From Streptomyces mutabilis (GTDB taxonomy: Bacteria > Actinomycetota > Actinomycetes > Streptomycetales > Streptomycetaceae), in the NCBI RefSeq assembly GCF_014649815.1, contig NZ_BMTT01000006.1, positions 1 through 64,000 of the forward strand: DNA of 64,000 nucleotides. The letters run 5' to 3'. Below the pieces are notes generated by a model that made no database searches, was not told where the DNA came from, and saw only the letters and a list, made by a program, of their open reading frames with translations. Within the stretch, counting starts at the first letter, position 1, and the number at the start of each line of letters is the position of its first letter. This document shows positions 1 to 8,906 of this stretch, piece after piece. The translations under genes were made by a program, and so were the position numbers.

Positions 1-66
1 AAGCCTTACAGCGCCGATGGTACTGCAGGGGGGACCCTGTGGGAGAGTAGGACGCCGCCGAACTCC
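1..66 (+). rRNA. rrf: 5S ribosomal RNA, 3' end (partial)
   Basis: The first 66 bases match the 3' half of actinobacterial 5S rRNA: the loop-E and helix IV/V region with GATGGTACTGCAGGGGGGAC, then the 3' strand of helix I ending GCCGCCGAACTCC. The 5' half lies outside the window. A strong terminator follows directly, so this is the last gene of an rrn operon. The exact mature 3' end is estimated. Confidence 0.93.
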
Positions 67-72
67 TCTTAG

Positions 73-116
73 AGCTCTGGCTCTTGGGCACACAGCCCGA
101 GAGCCAGAGCTTTTTT
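73..116 (+). terminator. rrn operon terminator
   Basis: A 17-bp stem (73-89 pairing with 95-111, one G-U pair) with a 5-nt loop runs into six T residues. This is a classical intrinsic terminator with a U-tract, unlike most terminators in this window, and it fits the end of a strongly transcribed rRNA operon. Confidence 0.93.
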
Positions 117-173
117 GCGTTGAGGTAAGGTCAGGGAGCATCATTGGCTCGTTCCAACCCAGGAGGCCCCCGC

Positions 174-782
174 GTGGAGGTCCAGGAGACCCGCGTGCAG
201 ACCGACCGGGTCCTCACCATCCCGAACATCCTCAGCATGGCGCGTCTCGCCGGCGTGCCGCTGTTCCTGTGGCTGATCCTTCGGCCCGAGTTCGGGGGCC
301 CGCAGAGCGACGGCTGGGCTCTGTTGGTGCTGGCCCTGAGCGGCGTCAGCGACTACCTGGACGGCAAGCTCGCCCGGCGCTGGAACCAGATCAGCAGTCT
401 CGGCCGGCTCCTGGACCCCGCGGCCGACCGGCTCTACATTCTGTCGACCCTGGTGGGCCTTACCTGGCGGGAGATCCTTCCGCTTTGGTTGACCCTCGTA
501 CTGCTGGCCCGCGAAGCGGTCCTGCTCGCCATGGTGGGCATCCTGCGGCGGCACGGCTATCCGCCGCCGCAGGTGAACTTCCTGGGCAAGGCCGCCACCT
601 TCAACCTCATGTACGCCTTCCCCCTGCTTCTGCTCAGTGACGGAAGCGGGTGGATCGCGTCACTCGCTGCTGTTTTCGGATGGGCGTTCGCCGGATGGGG
701 TACAACCCTGTACTGGTGGGCAGGTGTTCTTTACGTGGTGCAGGTCCGCCGCCTGGTCCGTGCGGACGCCACGGCCGATTGA
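174..782 (+). CDS. CDP-alcohol phosphatidyltransferase, eukaryote-like cardiolipin synthase
   Basis: Integral membrane enzyme that joins CDP-diacylglycerol to an alcohol acceptor. The complete CDP-alcohol phosphotransferase signature D-x2-DG-x2-AR-x8-G-x3-D-x3-D is visible (DYLDGKLARR followed by GRLLDPAAD), flanked by several hydrophobic helices. The S. coelicolor homologue at the head of this conserved block (SCO1389) is known as the eukaryote-like cardiolipin synthase that uses CDP-DAG and phosphatidylglycerol, so that role is inferred by synteny. GTG174 is chosen because AGGAGG (161-166) sits 7 nt upstream; an in-frame TTG at 144 would add ten residues but lacks a good ribosome site. A PgsA-like activity cannot be excluded from sequence alone. 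Confidence 0.88.
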   Translation: MEVQETRVQTDRVLTIPNILSMARLAGVPLFLWLILRPEFGGPQSDGWALLVLALSGVSDYLDGKLARRWNQISSLGRLLDPAADRLYILSTLVGLTWREILPLWLTLVLLAREAVLLAMVGILRRHGYPPPQVNFLGKAATFNLMYAFPLLLLSDGSGWIASLAAVFGWAFAGWGTTLYWWAGVLYVVQVRRLVRADATAD

Positions 783-897
783 ACTCGTTCGCCGATTGTG
801 CGGCACTGACGCCGGATGGCCCGCGCTGGAAAAGTGCGGGACCCTGGACGGGTGAAGTCGGTCAATCCGTCGTCTCTTAGAGGAGGACGCTTCCGAC

Positions 898-3393
898 ATG
901 AAGGCCGTCGTGATGGCCGGAGGCGAAGGCACGCGCCTTCGCCCAATGACCTCGAGCATGCCCAAGCCGCTCCTGCCGGTGGCCAACCGGCCGATCATGG
1001 AGCACGTCCTGCGGTTGCTCAAAAGGCATGGGCTCAACGAGACCGTCGTTACCGTGCAGTTCCTGGCCTCACTGGTCAAGAACTACTTCGGGGACGGCGA
1101 GGAGCTCGGAATGGAGCTCACCTATGCCAATGAGGAGAAGCCACTCGGTACCGCCGGAAGCGTCAAGAACGCCGAAGAGGCGTTGAAAGACGATGCTTTC
1201 CTCGTAATTTCCGGCGATGCCCTGACTGACTTCGACCTCACCGACCTGATCAATTTCCACAAGGAAAAGGGCGCGCTGGTCACCGTGTGTCTGACACGCG
1301 TGCCCAACCCGCTGGAATTCGGTATCACCATCGTCGATGACGAGGGCAAGGTCGAACGGTTCCTCGAGAAGCCGACCTGGGGCCAGGTCTTCTCGGACAC
1401 CGTGAACACCGGCATCTACGTCATGGAGCCGGAGGTGTTCGACTACGTCGACCCCGACGTGCCCGTGGACTGGTCCGGTGACGTCTTCCCGCAGCTGATG
1501 AAGGAGGGCAAGCCCGTCTACGGCTATGTCGCCGAGGGCTACTGGGAGGACGTCGGCACGCACGAGAGCTATGTGAAGGCCCAGGCCGACGTTCTCGAGC
1601 GCAAGGTCGACGTCGATATCGACGGCTTCGAGATCTCGCCCGGAGTATGGGTGGCCGAAGGCGCGGAGGTGCACCCCGACGCCGTGCTCCGAGGGCCCCT
1701 CTACATCGGCGACTACGCCAAGGTGGAGGCCGGCGCGGAAATCCGGGAGCACACCGTCGTCGGCTCGAACGTCGTCGTCAAGAGCGGTGCCTTCCTGCAC
1801 AAGGCCGTCGTGCACGACAACGTGTATGTCGGCCCGCACAGCAATCTGCGGGGCTGCGTCGTCGGCAAGAACACCGACATCATGCGCGCCGCGCGGATCG
1901 AGGACGGCGCGGTCATCGGAGACGAGTGCCTGGTCGGTGAAGAATCGATCATCCAGGGCAACGTGCGGGTGTACCCGTTCAAGACCATCGAGGCCGGTGC
2001 CTTCGTCAACACGTCGGTCATCTGGGAGTCGCGGGGACAGGCGCATCTCTTCGGGGCTCGCGGAGTCTCCGGCATCCTGAACGTGGAGATCACACCGGAG
2101 TTGGCCGTGCGGCTGGCAGGCGCCTACGCGACGACCCTCAAGAAGGGTTCCACCGTCACTACGGCCCGCGACCACTCACGCGGTGCACGAGCACTGAAGC
2201 GGGCGGTGATCTCCGCGCTCCAGGCCAGCGCCATCGACGTACGGGACCTGGAGAACGTACCGCTGCCCGTCGCGAGGCAGCAGACCGCGCGGGGCAGTGC
2301 GGGCGGCATCATGATCCGGACCACGCCCGGGGTACCGGACTCCGTGGACATCATGTTCTTCGACGGGCAGGGTGCCGACCTGTCGCAGGGCAGCCAGCGG
2401 AAGCTGGACCGGGTGTTCGCGCGGCAGGAGTACCGGCGGGCGTTCCCAGGCGAGATCGGTGACCTGCACTTCCCGTCCAGCGTCTTCGACTCGTACACCG
2501 GGTCGCTGCTGCGCAACGTCGACATCACCGGGATCGCCGATTCCGGGCTCAAGGTGGTCGTCGACGCCTCCAACGGCAGTGCGGGGCTCGTCCTGCCCAG
2601 TCTGCTCGGGAAACTGGGCGTCGACTCACTGACCATCAACCCCGGGCTCGACGAGTCCCGGCCCACGGAGTCCGCCGACATGCGGCGCTCGGGGCTGGTG
2701 CGTCTCGGAGAGATCGTGGCGTCCTCGCGGGCGGCGTTCGGCGTGCGGTTCGACCCGGTCGGTGAGCGGCTCTCGCTCGTCGACGAGAAGGGCCGCATCA
2801 TCGAGGACGACCGGGCGCTGCTGGTGATGCTCGACCTGATCGCCGCCGAGCGGCGCAGCGGGCGCGTGGCGCTGCCGGTGACGACCACCAGGATCGCCGA
2901 GCAGGTGGCTGCCTACCACGGCACCCAGGTCGAGTGGACGACCACCTCTCCCGACGACCTGACGCGGGTCGGGGGCGAGGAGGGAGCGATCTTCGGCGGT
3001 GACGGCAAGGGCGGCTTCATCGTCCCGGAGTTCAGCAGCGTCTACGACGGTACGGCGGCCTTCGTGCGGCTGATCGGGCTGGTGGCGCGGACGCAGCTGA
3101 CGCTGAGCCAGATCGACGCGCGGATCCCGCGGGCACACGTCCTCAAGCGCGACCTGGCGACCCCGTGGGCCGTCAAGGGACTGGTGATGCGCCGGGTCGT
3201 CGAGGCGGCCGGAGACCGCTTCGTGGACACCACCGACGGTGTGCGCGTGGTGGAGTCGGACGGACGCTGGGTGATGGTGCTGCCCGACCCGGCCGAGGCG
3301 GTCACCCACCTGTGGGCCGAGGGCCCCGACGACGCCTCCGCGCAGGCGTTGCTCGACGAGTGGTCCGCCGTGGTGGACAGCGCGGGCCGCTGA
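898..3393 (+). CDS. Nucleotidyltransferase (mannose-1-phosphate guanylyltransferase type) fused to a phosphomannomutase-like domain
   Basis: 831 aa with three parts. Residues 1-235 are a nucleotidyltransferase, with the Gly-rich loop [15 protein letters not shown] and [11 protein letters not shown] as in GDP-mannose and glucose-1-P nucleotidyltransferases. Residues about 250-370 are left-handed beta-helix hexapeptide repeats. Residues about 400-831 are a phosphohexomutase-like fold. The last part lacks all the usual catalytic motifs: no TASHNP serine loop ([12 protein letters not shown] instead), no DGDGDR metal loop (FDPVGERLS), and no RPSGTEP phosphate loop (LPDPAEAVT). The first domain is therefore probably the only active one and supplies GDP-mannose or a related sugar nucleotide for glycans. 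RBS AGGAGG lies at 881-886. A stem terminator follows. Confidence 0.85.
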   Translation: MKAVVMAGGEGTRLRPMTSSMPKPLLPVANRPIMEHVLRLLKRHGLNETVVTVQFLASLVKNYFGDGEELGMELTYANEEKPLGTAGSVKNAEEALKDDAFLVISGDALTDFDLTDLINFHKEKGALVTVCLTRVPNPLEFGITIVDDEGKVERFLEKPTWGQVFSDTVNTGIYVMEPEVFDYVDPDVPVDWSGDVFPQLMKEGKPVYGYVAEGYWEDVGTHESYVKAQADVLERKVDVDIDGFEISPGVWVAEGAEVHPDAVLRGPLYIGDYAKVEAGAEIREHTVVGSNVVVKSGAFLHKAVVHDNVYVGPHSNLRGCVVGKNTDIMRAARIEDGAVIGDECLVGEESIIQGNVRVYPFKTIEAGAFVNTSVIWESRGQAHLFGARGVSGILNVEITPELAVRLAGAYATTLKKGSTVTTARDHSRGARALKRAVISALQASAIDVRDLENVPLPVARQQTARGSAGGIMIRTTPGVPDSVDIMFFDGQGADLSQGSQRKLDRVFARQEYRRAFPGEIGDLHFPSSVFDSYTGSLLRNVDITGIADSGLKVVVDASNGSAGLVLPSLLGKLGVDSLTINPGLDESRPTESADMRRSGLVRLGEIVASSRAAFGVRFDPVGERLSLVDEKGRIIEDDRALLVMLDLIAAERRSGRVALPVTTTRIAEQVAAYHGTQVEWTTTSPDDLTRVGGEEGAIFGGDGKGGFIVPEFSSVYDGTAAFVRLIGLVARTQLTLSQIDARIPRAHVLKRDLATPWAVKGLVMRRVVEAAGDRFVDTTDGVRVVESDGRWVMVLPDPAEAVTHLWAEGPDDASAQALLDEWSAVVDSAGR

Positions 3394-3410
3394 GACACGC
3401 CGCACGCGTG

Positions 3411-3450
3411 CGTGCCGGACAAGTGTCCCCAAGGGGGCCTGTCCGGCACG
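3411..3450 (+). terminator. Stem-loop terminator
   Basis: Perfect 11-bp stem CGTGCCGGACA (3411-3421) pairing with TGTCCGGCACG (3440-3450), with an inner CCCC/GGGG pairing in the loop and no U-tract. It lies between the nucleotidyltransferase gene and the DUF881 operon. Confidence 0.75.
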
Positions 3451-3500
3451 CCGGTGGGGCCGTTCGGAGGTAGTGGCCGGGGCGTGCGACGATGTGCGGC

Positions 3501-4397
3501 ATGCCGCAGCAACCCCCCGTTCGGAGCACATCCACGCGGCCCGCGCGTCCGGACGCGTCCATGTCCTTGCTCACCAACGTCATGGACCACAGCCTCGACG
3601 CCGGATACGCCGAGGCCGCCGAGCGGAAGAAGGCCGAGGGCGGTGGCGGACTGCCCAAGACCCTCCGGGCCAAGCTCGGCCTCGCCGCAGGCCTCGTGCT
3701 GGCGGCGCTGGTCGTGACGGTCGGCGCGGCCCAGGCCAGGGTCGCCGCTCCCGCCGTCGCCAAGGAGCGCGAAGAGCTGATCGACCGCATCGAGGAGGAG
3801 ACCTCCGCGGCCGACAAGCTTGAGGAGAGCATCGAGAAGTTGCGCGGCGACGTGAGCGCCCGGCAGCGCGAGGCGCTCGAGAAGAACGGTGACAGCGACC
3901 GGTCCGACCTGGTCGGCGTCCTGTCGGGCGCGGTCGAGGTGCACGGTCCCGGTGTGAAGCTCGTGGTGGACGACGCGAAGGACGCCGGCACGGGCGGTGA
4001 CGGGCAGCCGCGCGGCACCTCCGGGTTCTCCGACACGGGCCGGGTGCGCGACCGGGACATGCAGCGCGTGGTGAACGGGCTCTGGGAGTCGGGGGCCGAG
4101 GCGATCTCCATCAACGGGCAGCGTCTGACGGCGCTGTCGGCGATCAGGGCCGCCGGTGACGCGATCCTGGTCGACAACAGACCGCTGGTACCGCCGTACA
4201 CGGTGCTCGCGGTGGGGGACGGCGAAGGGCTCAGCAGCCGGTTCCAGGACAGTGCCGACGGGTTCTACCTGCATGCCCTGCAGGAGAACTACGGCATCCG
4301 GACCGCCATCTCCGTCGCGGACGACCTCAAGCTGCCGGCCGCACCTAGTGTGATCGTACGTACAGCACAGCCGATAACCGAGAAGGAAACATCGTGA
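3501..4397 (+). CDS. DUF881 membrane-anchored protein (first of two)
   Basis: Single-pass envelope protein. A basic N-terminus of about 50 residues is followed by one membrane segment (LGLAAGLVLAALVVTVGAA), a Glu/Lys-rich coiled coil (KEREELIDRIEEE, about 40 residues) and a C-terminal DUF881 domain outside the membrane. It starts an operon DUF881-DUF1290-DUF881 conserved in actinobacteria (Rv1823-Rv1825 in M. tuberculosis); the molecular function is not established, and a role in envelope or cell-division structure is only inferred. ATG3501 and ATG3492 are both possible because the GGAGG at 3466 is rather distant. The stop overlaps the next start by 4 nt. Confidence 0.8.
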   Translation: MPQQPPVRSTSTRPARPDASMSLLTNVMDHSLDAGYAEAAERKKAEGGGGLPKTLRAKLGLAAGLVLAALVVTVGAAQARVAAPAVAKEREELIDRIEEETSAADKLEESIEKLRGDVSARQREALEKNGDSDRSDLVGVLSGAVEVHGPGVKLVVDDAKDAGTGGDGQPRGTSGFSDTGRVRDRDMQRVVNGLWESGAEAISINGQRLTALSAIRAAGDAILVDNRPLVPPYTVLAVGDGEGLSSRFQDSADGFYLHALQENYGIRTAISVADDLKLPAAPSVIVRTAQPITEKETS

Positions 4398-4726
4398 TCG
4401 CCGTACTGGGCCTCGTCGTGGGAGTCGTGGCCGGACTGTTGGTCCGGCCGGAGGTCCCGGCGGCCGTCGAGCCGTATCTGCCGATCGCCGTCGTGGCGGC
4501 GCTCGACGCCGTCTTCGGTGGTCTGCGGGCCATGCTCGACGGCATCTTCGACGACAAGGTCTTCGTGGTGTCGTTCCTGTCGAACGTGGTCGTCGCCGCG
4601 CTGATCGTGTTCCTGGGCGACAAGCTGGGCGTCGGAGCCCAGCTGTCCACCGGTGTCGTGGTCGTCCTCGGCATCCGCATCTTCTCCAACGCCGCGGCGA
4701 TCCGTCGCCACGTGTTCCGGGCGTGA
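4394..4726 (+). CDS. DUF1290 small membrane protein
   Basis: 110 aa, almost entirely hydrophobic: about three membrane segments (VLGLVVGVVAGLLV near the N-terminus, FVVSFLSNVVVAALIVFL in the middle, VVVVLGIRIF near the end). It matches the DUF1290 small-protein family that always sits between two DUF881 genes. GTG4394 overlaps the upstream stop (GTGA), and its own stop overlaps the next GTG, so the three genes are translationally coupled. The function is unknown; a membrane partner of the DUF881 proteins is the natural inference. Confidence 0.85.
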   Translation: MIAVLGLVVGVVAGLLVRPEVPAAVEPYLPIAVVAALDAVFGGLRAMLDGIFDDKVFVVSFLSNVVVAALIVFLGDKLGVGAQLSTGVVVVLGIRIFSNAAAIRRHVFRA

Positions 4727-5592
4727 GGCCGATGAGTGACCAGGACGAGCAGAGCGCGAACAGCCTGCGCAAGGAGCTGCCCGACGAGGTGCCGCCGTCG
4801 CGGTCCCCGGTCGGCGAGGCCGCGTCCGGCGGTGCCCCGGAGGCCGGTCAACCGGAGCCGCAGCCCGGACTGACCGGCAGGCAGCGGCTCGTCAAGGGCC
4901 TGTGGCCACCGCGTCTGACCCGGGCCCAACTCATCGTTGCGCTCCTCCTGTCCGGCCTCGGATTCGGCCTCGCGGTCCAGGTGGCCTCGAACAGTGAGGG
5001 CGACAGCGCACTGCGTGGCGCGCGCCAGGAGGATCTGGTCCGCATTCTCGATGAACTGGACGACCGTACTCAGCGTCTAGAAGACGAGAAGCAGGGTCTC
5101 GAGAAGCAGCGCGACGAGCTGGAGAACAGTTCCGACCAGGCGGAGGAGGCCCGGAAGCAGACGCTCGAGAAGGAGCGGCAACTCGGCGTCCTCGCGGGCA
5201 CCGTGGCCGCGCAGGGACCCGGGATCACAGTGACGGTCGAGGACGCGAACGGTGCGGTCGAGGCGAACATGCTGCTCGACGCGATCCAGGAGCTGCGCGC
5301 GGCGGGGGCGGAAGCGATCCAGGTGAACGGTGTCCGGGTCGTCGCAGACACGTACCTGACGGATTCCGACAAGTCTGTGAGTGTCGACGGGAACAAGATC
5401 AACGCGCCCTATCGTTTCAAGGTCATCGGCAAGCCGCAGGACCTCGAACCGGCTCTCAACATTCCTGGAGGCGTGGTGCAGACTCTGGAGAAGGAACAGG
5501 CCACCGTTACTGTTGAGCGGTCGAGCAAGATCGTCGTGGACGCCTTGCGAGCGGCGAAGCGGCCTGACTACGCTCGGTCGTCCTCCCAGTGA
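4723..5592 (+). CDS. DUF881 membrane-anchored protein (second of two)
   Basis: 289 aa. A hydrophilic, acidic N-terminal tail of about 65 residues precedes one membrane helix (LIVALLLSGLGFGLAVQVA), then a strong coiled coil (LDELDDRTQRLEDEKQGLEKQ onwards, about 60 residues) and a DUF881 domain with the conserved GPGITVTVEDANG segment. GTG4723 overlaps the upstream stop; ATG4732 is an alternative. It shares its architecture with the first DUF881 protein, which suggests that the two pair through the coiled coil. The next gene starts after a 190-nt gap, where the mycobacterial block has gcvH; nothing like it is present here. Confidence 0.83.
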   Translation: MRPMSDQDEQSANSLRKELPDEVPPSRSPVGEAASGGAPEAGQPEPQPGLTGRQRLVKGLWPPRLTRAQLIVALLLSGLGFGLAVQVASNSEGDSALRGARQEDLVRILDELDDRTQRLEDEKQGLEKQRDELENSSDQAEEARKQTLEKERQLGVLAGTVAAQGPGITVTVEDANGAVEANMLLDAIQELRAAGAEAIQVNGVRVVADTYLTDSDKSVSVDGNKINAPYRFKVIGKPQDLEPALNIPGGVVQTLEKEQATVTVERSSKIVVDALRAAKRPDYARSSSQ

Positions 5593-5782
5593 ACCGGCGG
5601 TGCATGGGGGGCGTCCGGCGAGGGCATGAGGTTGCGGGGGGTCGGCGCACCGATTGGGTGGTGCGTGGTGGAAACTGTCTGGTGGAGACGGACGTTGTGA
5701 AGGTGTCCGGGTCGGCCAGTACGTTCAGTCAGGGTTCGTCCTGCCCCACGGGCGGGTCTGTTTCGGTCAAGGGGAATCGCCC

Positions 5783-6610
5783 GTGAAGTTGTTTGCGAAG
5801 TTGTTCGGCAAGAGCGCGCGAGAGGGTCGCGAGAACGCGACCGCTCGCCATCGGGCACAGCCTGACGCGGAGGGCGGGCGCCCGATGTTCCGGGACCAGG
5901 TGGCTGGTCCGGGCGGTGACATTTCCGGTGGTCAGGGCGCGTCGTCCGTTGACCCTGCGCAGTCCGGCGGCATAGGTTTCGGCCAACCGTCAGCCTCAGG
6001 TACGGGTGGGTTCGCCGCCGCTCCGTACGCGTCGAACGCCCCGGAGGGGCAGCCGCGGCAGGAGGAACCGTCCATGTCGGCCCTGGTGTGTACGAGGTGC
6101 GGTAACCGCAACGCGGAGAACAGCCGCTTCTGCTCCAACTGCGGAGCGCCGCTGCGGCCGGGGGCCGTTCCGGAGCGGGCGTCCGAGACGACCTCCACGA
6201 TCTCCATCTCGGGCCTGGAGGCCTACGACGCCGAGGTGACCGGCCAGACCGCGATGCCGGCGCTCTCGCCCGAGGCCCAGGCCGCGGTGGACGCGCTGCC
6301 GCTCGGGTCCGCGCTCCTGGTCGTGCGCCGTGGCCCGAACTCGGGCAGCCGCTTCCTGCTGGACAGCGAGCTGACCACTGCCGGACGTCACCCGCAGAGC
6401 GACATCTTCCTGGACGACGTGACGGTCTCGCGCCGGCACGTGGAGTTCCGGCGCAGCCACGACGGCTCGTTCACGGTCGCCGACGTCGGCAGCCTGAACG
6501 GCACGTACGTCAACCGCGAGCGCATCGACCAGGTCGCCCTGTCGAACGGTGACGAGGTGCAGATCGGCAAGTACCGGCTGGTCTTCTACGCGAGCCAGCG
6601 GGGTTACTGA
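5783..6610 (+). CDS. GarA/OdhI-like FHA-domain protein with zinc ribbon
   Basis: 275 aa cytoplasmic phosphothreonine-binding protein. A basic N-terminus is followed by a linker rich in Gly, Pro and Ser, then a C-x2-C...C-x2-C zinc ribbon (CTRCGNRNAENSRFCSNCG) near residues 105-125, an ETTS motif at residues 135-138, and a C-terminal FHA domain (GRHPQSDIFLDD, SRRHVEF, GSLNGTYVN). In mycobacterial GarA and corynebacterial OdhI the ETT threonines are phosphorylated by PknB/PknG, the FHA domain binds them intramolecularly, and this switches inhibition of 2-oxoglutarate dehydrogenase; the same mechanism is inferred here. GTG5783 is chosen for the AAGGGGA 8 nt upstream; an upstream in-frame ATG at 5654 has no site. 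The zinc ribbon is an addition to the short mycobacterial form. Confidence 0.85.
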   Translation: MKLFAKLFGKSAREGRENATARHRAQPDAEGGRPMFRDQVAGPGGDISGGQGASSVDPAQSGGIGFGQPSASGTGGFAAAPYASNAPEGQPRQEEPSMSALVCTRCGNRNAENSRFCSNCGAPLRPGAVPERASETTSTISISGLEAYDAEVTGQTAMPALSPEAQAAVDALPLGSALLVVRRGPNSGSRFLLDSELTTAGRHPQSDIFLDDVTVSRRHVEFRRSHDGSFTVADVGSLNGTYVNRERIDQVALSNGDEVQIGKYRLVFYASQRGY

Positions 6611-6614
6611 CCGC

Positions 6615-6634
6615 CCCCGGGCAGCCGCCCGGGG
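6615..6634 (+). terminator. Intergenic hairpin
   Basis: Perfect 8-bp stem CCCCGGGC/GCCCGGGG with a 4-nt loop, starting 4 nt after the FHA gene stop and ending 18 nt before the MerR start. Without a U-tract and inside a likely operon, it may be a partial terminator or a processing/stability element. Confidence 0.55.
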
Positions 6635-6652
6635 AACCTCCAGGGAAGGTCC

Positions 6653-7390
6653 ATGCTTCAAACACCGAGCGGCGGTGCCGGACACGGCACCGCCGCCGCG
6701 GACAGTGGGCTGATGAGCATCGGCGCGGTACTGAACACACTGCGCGACGAGTTCCCCGACATCACCATCTCCAAGATCCGTTTCCTGGAGTCGGAAGGGC
6801 TCGTCGAACCGCGGCGGACCCCGGCCGGGTACCGCAAGTTCAGCGCGCACGACGTCGAGCGGCTCGGCCAGGTGCTGCGCATGCAGCGGGACCACTACCT
6901 GCCTCTGAAGGTGATCCGCGAGCATCTGGACGCCATGGAGCGCGGCGAGGCCGTGCCGCTGCCGACGCTGGGCCGGCAGCGGGACGGAGAGCCCGCGCCG
7001 GAGCCGGCCGAGGGGCCCGCGGCGGCCCGGATCGGGCGGGAGGAGCTGCTTGCCGCGGCCGGCATCGACGAGCAGGAACTGAAGGAGTGGGAGTCGTACG
7101 GACTGGTCACTCCGCTCTCCGACGGCGCGTACGACGCCGAGGCGGTGACGGTGGCGTCGCTGGTGGTCCAGCTGGGCCGGTTCGGCATCGAGCCGAGGCA
7201 CCTGCGGGTGATGAAGGCCGCCGCCGACCGGGAGGCCGGTCTCGTGGACCAGGTGGTGGCGCCGCTGAAGCGCCACCGCAACCCACAGACCAGGGCCCAC
7301 GCCGAGGCCCGCACCAAGGAGCTGGCCGGGCTGGCGGTGAAGCTGCACGCCGCGCTGGTGCAGACCGCCCTGGGCGTACGGCTGCCCTGA
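6653..7390 (+). CDS. MerR-family transcriptional regulator (Rv1828-like)
   Basis: 245 aa. An N-terminal winged helix-turn-helix of MerR type (MSIGAVLNTLRDEFPDITIS, RFLESEGLVEPRRT, GYRKFSAHDVERL) occupies about residues 22-90. The C-terminal half carries a second helical segment (EELLAAAGIDEQELKEWESYG and following) without Cys-rich metal sites. This is the arrangement of Rv1828, which follows garA in mycobacteria. The target and ligand are not evident. The RBS AGGGAAGG is 5 nt from ATG6653. It is probably cotranscribed with the FHA gene. Confidence 0.82.
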   Translation: MLQTPSGGAGHGTAAADSGLMSIGAVLNTLRDEFPDITISKIRFLESEGLVEPRRTPAGYRKFSAHDVERLGQVLRMQRDHYLPLKVIREHLDAMERGEAVPLPTLGRQRDGEPAPEPAEGPAAARIGREELLAAAGIDEQELKEWESYGLVTPLSDGAYDAEAVTVASLVVQLGRFGIEPRHLRVMKAAADREAGLVDQVVAPLKRHRNPQTRAHAEARTKELAGLAVKLHAALVQTALGVRLP

Positions 7391-7394
7391 CCTA

Positions 7395-7413
7395 GGCCGG
7401 GGGCTGCCCGGCC
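7395..7413 (+). terminator. Hairpin after the first MerR gene
   Basis: 7-bp stem GGCCGGG/CCCGGCC with a 5-nt loop, 4 nt after the MerR stop, with no U-tract. It is plausible as a weak terminator, since the next gene has its own leaderless-type promoter. Confidence 0.5.
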
Positions 7414-7517
7414 GAGCCCTGGCGGCAGCCCGTCCGAGGGGTGTCCGAGAACCCGGTCCTGCACCCGGATCGCCCACCCGACCCCGGCCCGACTACCCAA
7501 ATGTCCCGGGCACCGCC

Positions 7518-7523
7518 TAGGGT
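7518..7523 (+). promoter_or_regulatory. -10 element giving a leaderless transcript of the DUF151 gene
   Basis: TAGGGT matches TANNNT and lies 6 nt before GTG7530. That is the spacing seen in leaderless Streptomyces genes, and there is no Shine-Dalgarno before the start. No convincing -35 is visible. Confidence 0.5.
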
Positions 7524-7529
7524 TGCTGT

Positions 7530-8003
7530 GTGAACGAGCTCGATGTCGTAGGTGTCCGGGTCGAGATGCCCTCCAACCAACCGATCGTGCTGCTGCGCGA
7601 GGTGGGAGGCGACCGCTTCCTCCCCATCTGGATCGGGCCGGGGGAGGCGACGGCGATCGCCTTCGCCCAGCAGGGCATGGCCCCGGCACGCCCGCTGACC
7701 CACGACCTGTTCAAGGACGTGCTGGAAGCCGTCGGCCAGGAGCTCACGGAAGTGCGCATCACAGACCTGCGGGACGGGGTCTTCTACGCCGAGCTGGTCT
7801 TCGCGAGCGGAGTCGAGGTCAGCGCCAGGCCGTCCGACGCCATAGCGCTGGCACTGCGCACCGGAACGCCGATCTACGGCAGCGACACGGTCCTCGACGA
7901 CGCCGGCATCGCCATTCCGGACGAGCAGGAGGACGAGGTGGAGAAGTTCCGCGAGTTCCTCGACCAGATCTCGCCGGAGGACTTCGGAAGCAGCAATCAG
8001 TGA
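7530..8003 (+). CDS. DUF151 bifunctional nuclease-domain protein
   Basis: 157 aa covering one complete BFN (DUF151) domain: VEMPSNQPIVLLREVGGDRFLPIWIGPGEATAIAF at the N-terminus, then ARPSDAIALALRTGTPIYG, the most conserved stretch of the family. Plant BFN1-type relatives and the M. tuberculosis homologue have been described as DNase/RNase, but the physiological role in bacteria is unclear. The acidic C-terminal tail (EQEDEVEKFREFLDQI) is also typical. It sits between two merR genes in the same order as Rv1828-Rv1830. The start GTG7530 has no RBS and follows a -10 box by 6 nt, so it is probably leaderless. Confidence 0.87.
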   Translation: MNELDVVGVRVEMPSNQPIVLLREVGGDRFLPIWIGPGEATAIAFAQQGMAPARPLTHDLFKDVLEAVGQELTEVRITDLRDGVFYAELVFASGVEVSARPSDAIALALRTGTPIYGSDTVLDDAGIAIPDEQEDEVEKFREFLDQISPEDFGSSNQ

Positions 8004-8112
8004 ACCGCGGACGAGGCGCTCCCCGAGGCGCGGCGAAAACGGCCCTCTTCGGGCACATTCGGCTAGCCTTTCCCCGCGATGGGGCACGGGAAACCACTCG
8101 TAAGGTGATTAT

Positions 8113-8168
8113 CACTCGGCGTGCCGAGTGTGGCGATCGTTGACGCACCCTTGGTGACTGCCTACCGT
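8113..8168 (+). promoter_or_regulatory. Promoter of the second merR gene with adjacent 18-bp palindrome
   Basis: TTGACG (8140-8145), a 17-bp spacer and TACCGT (8163-8168) form a near-consensus HrdB-type promoter. Directly upstream, CACTCGGC-GT-GCCGAGTG (8113-8130) is a perfect inverted repeat overlapping a small TGATTATCA palindrome (8106-8114). It may be an operator or a hairpin ending the upstream DUF151 transcript. Confidence 0.65.
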
Positions 8169-8198
8169 CGAGGAGGCAGGTCAAGGACGGAGGTCGGC

Positions 8199-8882
8199 GT
8201 GAGAATCAGCGGCGACGGTACGGCTGGGGGTGGCTCCGGGCGCAGCCTCGGGGCAAGCGGTCCGTACCCTCCCCCGGGCTCTCGGCTCCGTGCGGGCGGG
8301 GGCTACCCGCAACACGGTGGCGCGGCCGACCCGGCTCAGCAGCGACCGGCTGCCGTGCCGAGCAGCGGAGGGGCGACGTCCATGGCGTCCGACCAGATCG
8401 GCTACCGCGGGCCGACGGCCTGCGCGGCCGCCGGTATCACCTACCGGCAGCTCGACTACTGGGCCCGCACCGGCCTCGTCGAGCCCAGCGTGCGACCCGC
8501 GCACGGCTCCGGGACGCAGCGCCTGTACAGCTTCCGCGACGTGGTCGTGCTGAAGATCGTCAAGCGCTTCCTCGACACCGGCGTGTCCCTGCAGAACATC
8601 CGCACCGCCGTCCAGCACCTCGGAGAGCGCGGCTTCCGGGATCTGGAGCGGATGACGCTGATGAGCGACGGCGCCACCGTCTACGAGTGCACCTCGCCCG
8701 ACGAGGTGCACGCCCTGCTCCAGGGCGGTCAGGGCGTCTTCGGAATCGCCGTCGGCGTGGTGTGGCGGGACGTGGAGAGCGCGCTGTCCCAGTTGCACGG
8801 CGAGCGGATCGACACCGGCGAGACCCTGGTCGGGCACAATCCCGCCGACGAGCTGGCGCGGCGGCGCAACCGGGCGGTCTGA
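8199..8882 (+). CDS. MerR-family transcriptional regulator (Rv1830-like)
   Basis: 227 aa. A disordered Gly/Pro-rich N-terminal 65 residues precedes a MerR helix-turn-helix (YRGPTACAAAGITYRQLDYW, RTGLVEPS, RLYSFRDVVVLKIVKRFLDTG) and a helical C-terminus. GTG8199 has GGAGG 5 nt upstream, and a strong promoter sits at 8140-8168, so it is transcribed independently of the gene before it. In mycobacteria the counterpart is Rv1830. The target is unknown; the pairing of two MerR regulators around a nuclease and next to garA is conserved. Confidence 0.82.
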   Translation: MRISGDGTAGGGSGRSLGASGPYPPPGSRLRAGGGYPQHGGAADPAQQRPAAVPSSGGATSMASDQIGYRGPTACAAAGITYRQLDYWARTGLVEPSVRPAHGSGTQRLYSFRDVVVLKIVKRFLDTGVSLQNIRTAVQHLGERGFRDLERMTLMSDGATVYECTSPDEVHALLQGGQGVFGIAVGVVWRDVESALSQLHGERIDTGETLVGHNPADELARRRNRAV

Positions 8883-8906
8883 GAACCGCGGCACGCGGGC
8901 GACGCA

